DNA from: Pomphorhynchus laevis | Lineage: Eukaryota; Acanthocephala; Palaeacanthocephala; Echinorhynchida; Pomphorhynchidae | Reading direction: 5' to 3' | DNA: 64,000 nt | Assembly (NCBI GenBank): GCA_012934845.2 | Contig: WNNJ02002515.1 | Coordinates: 48,859-112,858 of the forward strand | Position numbers and translations under genes: made by a program | Notes under the pieces: model-generated | What the model was told of the DNA's origin: nothing | The model's database searches: none | What the model saw: the letters and a program-made list of their open reading frames with translations, nothing else | In this document: piece by piece, positions 57,038 to 64,000 of the stretch | Layout of the letters: each line of letters starts with the position of its first letter | Position numbering within the stretch: the first letter of the stretch is position 1

Positions 57038-59174
57038 ATTTTATTCACGAATTGTAAGAATTTTAATAATCAAGACTTTTGTTTTAACGTAAGGCGCTCT
57101 TTTTATTTAATTCATGATATCATTATTTCAGCTACTCTAACACCCATCGATTTTAATAAGACATCTACAGTTGAGACTGACGCCTCTCTCCATGCCATTA
57201 GTGCCGTATAAGTACAGGATAACAAACCCGTTGCCTTTTATTCACATACTCTTAGCAAGATTGCCATTGTACATTCCGCTATTGAGAAGGAGGCCCTCGC
57301 CATCGTCGAAGCATTACGATACTGGAGGCACTATTTGTCTGGTCGAACTTTCAATGTTCTGACTTATCAAAGGTCCGTTTCATTTTAATTTAACAGGAAT
57401 CATAAGAGTAAAATAAAAATGAAAAGGTGCAAAGAAGGCATCTCGATTTATCTGAATTTAAGTATTGCATTATTTATCGGCCTGGTAAGTTGAATTCTCA
57501 AAAGCCGACTCAATGTCTAGGGATATCTGTGCATCAAGTTACGGGTATTTCAACAAACAAAAAGATTTAAAGCTCCTTTACGAACTTCACGCGACACTTT
57601 GCCACCCTGGAGTCAATCGTTTGTACCATTTTATTCAATCGAATCAACTCCCATATAGCTCTCAAGAAGTTCGTTATGTTGTCTCTCATTGCGTTACATG
57701 TTCTTTGTTGAAACCGAACTTCTTTAAGCCTCCAAAGACCGCCCTCATCAGAGCTACGCAACCTTCCAAAAGGATGTCACTTGACTTTAAAGGGCCATTT
57801 CCTAGTTCATCAGGCAAGAAATATTTGATGACAGTCATCGATGAATATTCTCGATATCCGTTTGCTTTCGCATGCCGAGATATGTCAACACAAACAGTGA
57901 TTAATTGTCTACGCAGCATTGTGTCAATATTTGGCCCCCTGAATTTGTACATTCCGATCGCGGGTCATCCTTCATGTCGAAATAATTCACAGATTATCTG
58001 AGCAGTATTGGCACGGTAGCAAGTCATTCTTCTCCGTACAATCCGGTCGGTAACGGATAGATCGAGCGCTAGAGGGATAATTTTATTTCGAGTGGCAAAT
58101 GCGTGCCAACGGCGCGCTTACAAGCCCACTAATAATAATTTCGCAGACGAATTCAATGTGTTCGCTTAGCTGTTCGTTCAGATCGATTGTTTCGTTTGTT
58201 CTTTCATCTCTTTTGTTCATTCCGTTCGTTCAGTCCATTCTTTCAGTCCGTTCGTTCAGACCGTTCGTAGTCCGTTCGTAGTCTGTTGGTTCAGAGCGTT
58301 CGTAAAGTATGATCGTTTAGTCATTTAATTCATTCCGTTCATTCATTCCGTTCGTTCCGTCGAACTGATACACTTTTCCTGTTTATACTCCCTCCTCTTT
58401 TCTCAGCACGGGCTTAGGACCGGCCATAGCGGAGTTCAATGGCATTTTATGGCTACAACGGCATTTTATGGAGCGCTAAACTTTTGCAGCTTAGAGACTA
58501 CAATCGTCCTGTTGATGCTTGGGAAACTGTTATCACTGAATGTCTTCAGTCTATCCGTGGATTATTATGTACCGCTACCGGTTCGATACCCCACGATCGT
58601 ATCTTTAACTTCCCTAGACGTCCGCTAGCAAAATTCAACTTGCCGAAATGGCTATGTAATCCCGGTCCTGTATTCGTACGAAACTCGTACAAGCATGATA
58701 AGCCTTGCTCCTAACACTGCACATATTGAATTTCCATCTGGGAAGGAAGCGAATATATCAACTCGGCATCTATCTCGTTGTCCTTCAGAAACCTGCATTT
58801 ACAAGGATCCAAACAATGTGGATATTTATAATCCTGTAAAATTAAGTACCGATGACGACAATAGTCTAGACAGTTTTGATACTAACCAGCTGTCTGGAGA
58901 TAACAACGATGGAATAAAATATGATGTCTCAGACAATATCGATAAGAACGTGAACTCAAAGAAGACTTCAATTCCCGATGCAAACCTTCATCCTGTAGCT
59001 ACTCAAGAATTCTACCGACGAAGTACCAGGAGTCGAAGAAGTCCAACCTACTTCCAAAATTATCACATGGGATGAATGTGGCATCACATTGATCACTATC
59101 TTGTTTATAAAGTTTACTATCTTGTTTATATCTATTATTACCTATTACTATTTGTAGATTCGTGAATAAAAGCA
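57038..59174 (+). mobile_element. Ty3/Gypsy-type LTR retrotransposon fossil 2
   Basis: Plus-strand internal part of a Ty3/Gypsy pol: RNase H (VETDAS block near 57170), integrase zinc and core (frame 57513-58001; LHATLCHPGVNRLYHF, SLDFKGPFPSSSGKKYL), then after a nested LINE-A end the integrase C-terminal part (58439-59075; FPSGKEANISTRHLSRC). It is old and broken, and lacks gag, protease and most of the RT. No LTR pair is seen. A 24-bp direct repeat brackets it. Confidence 0.8.
58069..58430 (-). mobile_element. LINE-A-type 3' end A11, inside Gypsy fossil 2
   Basis: Minus strand: the family 3' end with TTTATTT, GTGGCAAATGC and the hairpin 58101-58117, then about 300 bp with imperfect repeats of TTCATTCCGTTCGTTCAG-like units (58190-58370). 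No ORF2 is included. It interrupts the integrase core of the Gypsy fossil. Confidence 0.7.
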
Positions 59175-59198
59175 ATTTTATTCTCTTTGGTTATCACA
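59175..59198. repeat. 24-bp direct repeat, right of Gypsy fossil 2
   Basis: Exact partner of 57014-57037. On the minus strand it contains AATAAA, so it may lie in the 3' UTR of the lamin-PHD gene, about 220 bp past its stop codon. Confidence 0.85.
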
Positions 59199-59415
59199 TT
59201 GATAAATATTTTTACATACTAATTTCAATTATATAAATTGTAATTCCAATATAAATACTTGACTGTCACTGCCAATCGAAAATGATATTTAGTAACTTAT
59301 AAATCAATACATATTTTTTCTAAAAAATAATTTAATGACAATAGCTTTAAACCGTCAATATAAAAATTACGTTACGAAAAATTTCACAATATATTTTTCC
59401 TCTTGCAAAGGTTTT

Positions 59416-61332
59416 TTAATATCGGTGTCTTTTAATTGCTTTGTAACAATTTGAACAATAAAAGTTTTTCCGTTTTCGATCCTTCATATCGCCGACATTA
59501 TAACATCGGGCATGCGACCACTCGGAACAGTCTACACATCTTACGTACACACCTCCGCTATTTAAAATTAATTGATCAGGCGAAATTAACTCATTTTTGC
59601 CACATCTACACAAAATTTGAGTGGTTTTGTTCTCATTGAATGCTATGGAACTTATGAGAGATGTTGTCGTGTCAACAGCAGAAATGGATTCAGGTTTATT
59701 ACTTTCGATGCTTGTATGATCAATAGCTTGTTCTAATGCATTACTACTGTCAGTAGTTATTTGTTCAGAGTTGACACTGCTACCACGTTTTTGTGTCGAT
59801 GACCGTTTTTCTAAATTAATATTCTTGATGCTTGCTTTACCACTAATGCTGGTCGCATTATCATGATCATCGTCAATAACCTGTATATCTGATGATTTTG
59901 ATGATATTATGCCTTCTGTTACAATTTGCATATAATGTGAATGGCTCCTCGTAACTACACTAGAACCAGCAGCCTTTCTATCAGATTCTACTGTTGTTTC
60001 TAATTTCCTCTTGTTGGTAAATTTCTCTTCATTCCCACTTTCTCCAACTGTTACATCTGGAGTCGCTTTGCTACTAAACACGGCGATTCTAACTTCTTCG
60101 TCGCATAAAATTTGACGATATGTATCAATTTCCGATTGCAAAGAATATTTCACAGCTTTCGCACTTTGAACCTTCATAAGCATTTCCATTATCCTAGTGC
60201 GAGTCGAGCTTAGTAGATTAGCTCGTTCTTCTCGTGCTTCTCTGTTAGATAAAATAACTTGTTCTAATTCATCTTCTAATGAACTTAATTGATTGCACAG
60301 CTTTGAATTTTGAAGTCGCGCTTCACTTAAACTTCCTTGGACTTGCTGTAACTCAACAAGTTCATTTTGAAATGAACTTTTTCTGGGTAAGATTGACGTT
60401 ATTGATGTGGTGGTGGCCAAATCTTGTGATCTACACTCAATTTCATCATTAGTTGATTTAAATGATTCCTTTATATTCTCAAACTGATTTTTATAATCTT
60501 TTGTCAACTCTTCTATTGAACGTTCGGCTCGTTTGGCGAATTCTGACCGTATCTCTAATTTGGCATTGTTAAGTTCTACGTCATAGAACTGTGCGTCTTT
60601 AAATGCAGATTGTGTGGATTTCTTTAAAATACTAACAATTTCATCGTAAACTATACGAGTAAACAACATCTCAGTTTTAATAAATTCAATATCTAACTGG
60701 CATTGTATTCTGCTAACCTCTTCGTTTTTCAATGTGCAATCTAATTGATCTTCTTCCTCTTCTAACCTTGATATTTCCGCTTTGAGTTCAGAATTTTTTC
60801 GTTGAACTTCATCTACCTTGGCTGTGAGAGAACTTAATTCCGATTTGTTAACTTTGTTTCGTTCTGTTAGATCGTTTTTATGTTCATTTATTTGATTGAG
60901 CTCATCTTTGAGCATTGTAATCTTTTGAATATACTGCTGGCATTTCGAACTGTATCTTTTGTATCGGGCATTATGGCTTAAATACTGACCATAATTACAT
61001 GTGTACACGTGTCTTTGTAGATACAGTTCTTTATGAAGATTACTAGACGATTCACTTAATTGGGTCGTAAAATGGTCATATTTTTTGGCCAACTCTGCGG
61101 ATAGTACATTGTTATGCTGATTGATTGTCTTCACCTTAGACAGGTAATCACGAAATCTCGTATTTAACGACGGCAACGATATAATACTCTGATCTTCGCT
61201 TTTAGTAACAATAGCAACCGAACTTTCTTGTTCACTAATACCGATAGCGCTGTCTTTAATAATATCTGATAATTTATTACTTGGATCCATGTCGTTATCA
61301 GCGATCATTTCAATTTCTGCTGTTTCAATCAA
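59416..61332 (-). CDS. Lamin-like intermediate filament protein with C-terminal PHD finger
   Basis: A host gene, 638 codons in one exon. Residues 1-55: acidic head. Residues 56-416: coiled coil that starts LNTRFRDYLSKVKTINQHNN, like IF coil 1A (LNDRxxxYIxKV), and ends SEIDTYRQILCDEEVRI, like the IF end motif (EIxxYRxLLEGEE). The rod is about 361 residues, as in lamins. TNKRKLE (439-445) matches the lamin nuclear localisation motif by sequence and place. Residues 446-570: Ser/Thr-rich linker. PHD finger: C575, C577, C599, C602, H607, C610, C626, C629, with W605, a C4HC3 pattern. There is no Ig-fold lamin tail and no CaaX; it ends KRHRY. A proline (P316) lies in coil 2. Expected in the nucleus, joining filament assembly to histone-tail reading; this function is inferred. 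The lack of introns could mean a retrocopy. Alternative: an unrelated coiled-coil PHD protein. Confidence 0.75.
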   Translation of the reverse strand: MIETAEIEMIADNDMDPSNKLSDIIKDSAIGISEQESSVAIVTKSEDQSIISLPSLNTRFRDYLSKVKTINQHNNVLSAELAKKYDHFTTQLSESSSNLHKELYLQRHVYTCNYGQYLSHNARYKRYSSKCQQYIQKITMLKDELNQINEHKNDLTERNKVNKSELSSLTAKVDEVQRKNSELKAEISRLEEEEDQLDCTLKNEEVSRIQCQLDIEFIKTEMLFTRIVYDEIVSILKKSTQSAFKDAQFYDVELNNAKLEIRSEFAKRAERSIEELTKDYKNQFENIKESFKSTNDEIECRSQDLATTTSITSILPRKSSFQNELVELQQVQGSLSEARLQNSKLCNQLSSLEDELEQVILSNREAREERANLLSSTRTRIMEMLMKVQSAKAVKYSLQSEIDTYRQILCDEEVRIAVFSSKATPDVTVGESGNEEKFTNKRKLETTVESDRKAAGSSVVTRSHSHYMQIVTEGIISSKSSDIQVIDDDHDNATSISGKASIKNINLEKRSSTQKRGSSVNSEQITTDSSNALEQAIDHTSIESNKPESISAVDTTTSLISSIAFNENKTTQILCRCGKNELISPDQLILNSGGVYVRCVDCSEWSHARCYNVGDMKDRKRKNFYCSNCYKAIKRHRY

Positions 61333-62100
61333 CTAACAATCAATATTAAGTTACTAACTACTACGAAAAATTTGATGATTAAAACAACGGTTAATTAGTA
61401 AGAGCCGTTACAGTATTATAACTAGTTGATTGTTCAAGAAATACGTTAACCTCGTAAGTTCAATGTTCAATCTGTGTGTACCGAAAGCAGACGGCAAAAT
61501 ATCGAATTTTGCGCTCCTATTTTTTGTTTTGTTTCCCAGCTACTCTGTAAGCCTATTGTTATTATATTTTTTTTATTAAATTTCACTAGTACTACACTCT
61601 CTTACTACAATTTCTATTACTATTTGAGGTGACGATGTGAATGAACGTTGACGATTTTCCGTTCCTACTATTTTATTACTAAACGTTCTTACTGTGACTT
61701 AGTATATAGTGAGCTTTTGTCTTGACAAAAAAGAAGGCGCTAGTCGGTGAGCAGTAAAAATAGCATATGCTCATGCTTATGCTGTGAAAGAAATATTCGT
61801 GCCGATCTGTGACGAATGACGTAATAATATTATATAATTCAACGATGAAGTTGATATATTGTAATGTTGAAGAATGGTAATAAAACTGGAAATGGAATGC
61901 TCTTCGGTGATTTTATTAATCTTGCAAACAATAACTTAAACTTATTTTCTTATATCAAAATATAAAGAATGATGATATCACTCTCTACACTATCGTAACT
62001 TTTTTTACTTCCCTTACTATTTTTAATTCCGCAATAATATCTAGATATTATTACGGATACTACACCCTACACTATAAATAAATGGCACTAACTCGTATTG
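61333..62100. promoter_or_regulatory. Upstream region of the lamin-PHD gene, no other gene seen
   Basis: AT-rich sequence with no coding frame of note. It should hold the promoter of the divergent minus-strand gene, but I cannot point to a sure TATA box or start site. A 20-bp perfect palindrome AATAATATCTAGATATTATT is at 62033-62052, extended by CCG/CGG on its flanks. Confidence 0.35.
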
Positions 62101-62109
62101 TTTTCTATA

Positions 62110-64000
62110 TATAGTATCATTAAATCAGCTAACTGAGTCTACGTATTTAATATAATTATAAAATAAACAAAACATAATAATGCTAAATCAAAATTTAATA
62201 ATTAAATAATAAAATTAATAATTGTTTTTAGATTTTCTATAATTTAAATCAAGTTAAAAAAATAAAAATAAACAATGAAATTTAAAATAAACGTCATTTT
62301 TATGAATTGACTAATAAATAACATACGTTGTATCAGAATAAGAATTAGAGGTCATAAGGAGGAACTGCTATGCTATCAGGTTTCGGCCCATAACTCATCT
62401 ACCCAACATAGCAGCGGGGCCAAATACATGCTAATGATGTATTTCCTCTGAAATAACTATCTAGTATCTTATTCTAATGCAAAGTATATTATTTATTATC
62501 CATCCATAAAAATTTTCCACTTAAGAGTTTAAATTTATTTTATATTATTGTGTTGATTTATATATTTTACTATTTTCTGCTTGATGTTATTTTTATAGTA
62601 ACCTAGTTTAAAATATGTATCTATTAAATTATTTAAATGATTTGAAGAAAGCCAATATCATTACATATTGTTGCAATTCTTAAAATTTCATTATTTAATG
62701 TATTATATTTTATATTATATGGTATGCATGAATGCTCATGCAAAAATATGTTTCTTGTAAATTTAAATATGTCATCTTTACGATATAAATAAAAGTAGTT
62801 TTAATTGATGTTAATTTAATGTTCATATCTAGATATACACCTTCTTTATCATTAATATTGGTTTTGTTAAGAATAAGGCTTTCTGGATAAATGTGCTCAC
62901 TAATTGAATAAAAATTATTAGAATTAAATACACATATATCATCAATGTATCGAAACATATATTCCATATATTTATATTGTTTAGATTTAGTTTATACACA
63001 GTTATGAACAAATTCATATTCTATAAAGCTTAAAAACAGGTCAGCTATAATTGGGATACTATTACCACCCATTGGAACACCTTTTACTTGTCTAAATATA
63101 GATGTCCCTACTTTTAAATAATTTTGATTTATCAAAATATTTAAGGATTCTATTAATTCAATTTTATCCATATATTTATATTTATTTGATGGTTTAATGT
63201 TAGATAGGCATTATAATTATTATAACATATATATGTATATCTTTTTCCGAATATAAGATTAATTAATTTTACTAACGCTTCTTTAATATCTACTAAATCT
63301 AGATTCGTATAAAGCGTACTAAAATCGTATGTATTTATATTCTGAAAATTTATTCCTTTTGTCTGTTCTAAAAATTCTTTTGTAGAATTAATACTAAAAT
63401 AGTGTTTTATACCAGTATTAATTTCGATTACCTTGCAATATTTTTAAAATGTGCTTTAATTACTTTAAGTATTTTATTCATATAGACAGAAAGTGGTTTT
63501 AATGTACATTTAAACGCACTACATATGAACCTAGGTTTTATTGGATTTTTATGTAATTTTGGATTCCAATATAATATAGTTTTATTATCTAATTCAACCT
63601 TTATACCCTTTTTATCCATTATAGAACAGTGACTTGTAATAATTGTTTCTAAACTCAACTCACTACGTTCATATGTTGGATTTACATTTAAATCATTAGA
63701 ATTAACCTCTTTCATTAGTATATCATAATAAAGCTTTTTGCATATGAAGACAAAGTTATTACTAGCTTTATCAATAGTTGTTATTATATATTTATCCTTT
63801 AATTTAGTAAGTTCTTTATACATATCTTTATTAATTTTATCTTTCCTTTTATAATTGTTTGTTATTTTCATTTTATTTTTAATTTTATCAAATATATAAT
63901 CTTTCCAAATGTTTATCTTAGATATATTCGAGCTTTCACTATTAATCAGCTTACTAAAGTAAGCATTTAAGTTATTATATAACGAATTGTAAATTATTTT
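62110..64000 (-). mobile_element. Naiad PLE N7, runs off the window end
   Basis: Minus strand, from the right edge: IITTIDKASNNFVFICKKLY and LYWNPKLHKNPIKPRFICSA (frame 63428-63871), then the RT with GVPMGG near 63070 and YMFRYIDDICVF (frame 62710-62967), then the family end. The pseudoknot helices are at 62416-62421 with 62385-62389 and 62407-62414 with 62365-62372. The element is broken and its N-terminal half is outside the window. It ends next to CAGTTAGCTGATTTAAT (62128-62144). Confidence 0.8.

Noticed and set aside
59416-61332. Reading the 638-codon gene as part of a neighbouring retroelement
   Set aside because: It has no RT, endonuclease or gag motif, lies outside the Gypsy and Naiad borders, and shows an animal nuclear-protein architecture.
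62029-62056. The AT palindrome as an operator or origin
   Set aside because: A perfect 20-bp palindrome of mostly A and T is not rare in such sequence, and no second copy or partner gene supports a role.
1-64000. CRISPR arrays, tRNA genes and bacterial operons
   Set aside because: None were seen. All tandem repeats lack spacer structure, and the coding content is of animal retroelement type.

Overview
The window looks like repeat-dense chromatin from an invertebrate animal. It is AT-rich and packed with metazoan-type LINEs and Penelope-like elements (PLEs). I see no operons, no bacterial-type gene layout, no tRNA and no rRNA gene. Almost everything recognisable is retroelement, mostly broken, nested and in both orientations. 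The species cannot be named from the sequence.

The one clear host gene is at 59416-61332 on the minus strand. It is an uninterrupted 638-codon frame with a lamin-like intermediate-filament rod (about residues 56-416), a lamin-like nuclear localisation motif (KRKLE), and then a PHD zinc finger (residues 575-629) where lamins carry an Ig-fold tail and CaaX box. I know of no described protein with this architecture. It is the most interesting object here.

Layout: 1-2850 Naiad-type PLE ends (N1-N3) with a young LINE-B copy flanked by an 84-bp target duplication. 3.1-7.2 kb, a near full-length, dead LINE-D (minus). 7.5-10.6 kb, a rearranged EN-bearing PLE (H) split by a LINE-A copy. 10.6-13.85 kb, an old LINE-A relative. 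13.84-16.4 kb, LINE-F (restriction-like endonuclease type) split by a Naiad end and a LINE-A end. 17.2-18.1 kb, a Naiad end and a 148-bp tandem repeat. 18.7-23.07 kb and 29.07-33.55 kb, two near-identical, near full-length LINE-A copies in inverted orientation, with LINE-A, LINE-E and minisatellite debris between them. 33.6-42.9 kb, a nest of LINE-C, LINE-A and LINE-B copies. 42.96-44.64 kb, a Ty3/Gypsy fossil. 44.9-55.3 kb, a Naiad PLE whose GIY-YIG half and RT half are separated by two LINE-F copies, one of them almost intact. 57.0-59.2 kb, a second Ty3/Gypsy fossil. 59.4-61.3 kb, the lamin-PHD gene. 62.1 kb to the end, another Naiad copy running off the window.

Family labels (LINE-A to LINE-G, N1-N7, PLE-H) are local to this report. 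LINE-A has tandem 20-bp 5' monomers, an ORF1 with an RRM-like C-terminal half, an ORF2 with AP-endonuclease and RT, and a 3' hairpin with compensatory changes. LINE-F has an N-terminal CXC-like cysteine cluster, an RT with a TQGD motif, and an R2-like RLE. The Naiad ends carry a covarying pseudoknot that may be a ribozyme. All homology calls come from motif recognition by eye; no database search was run.
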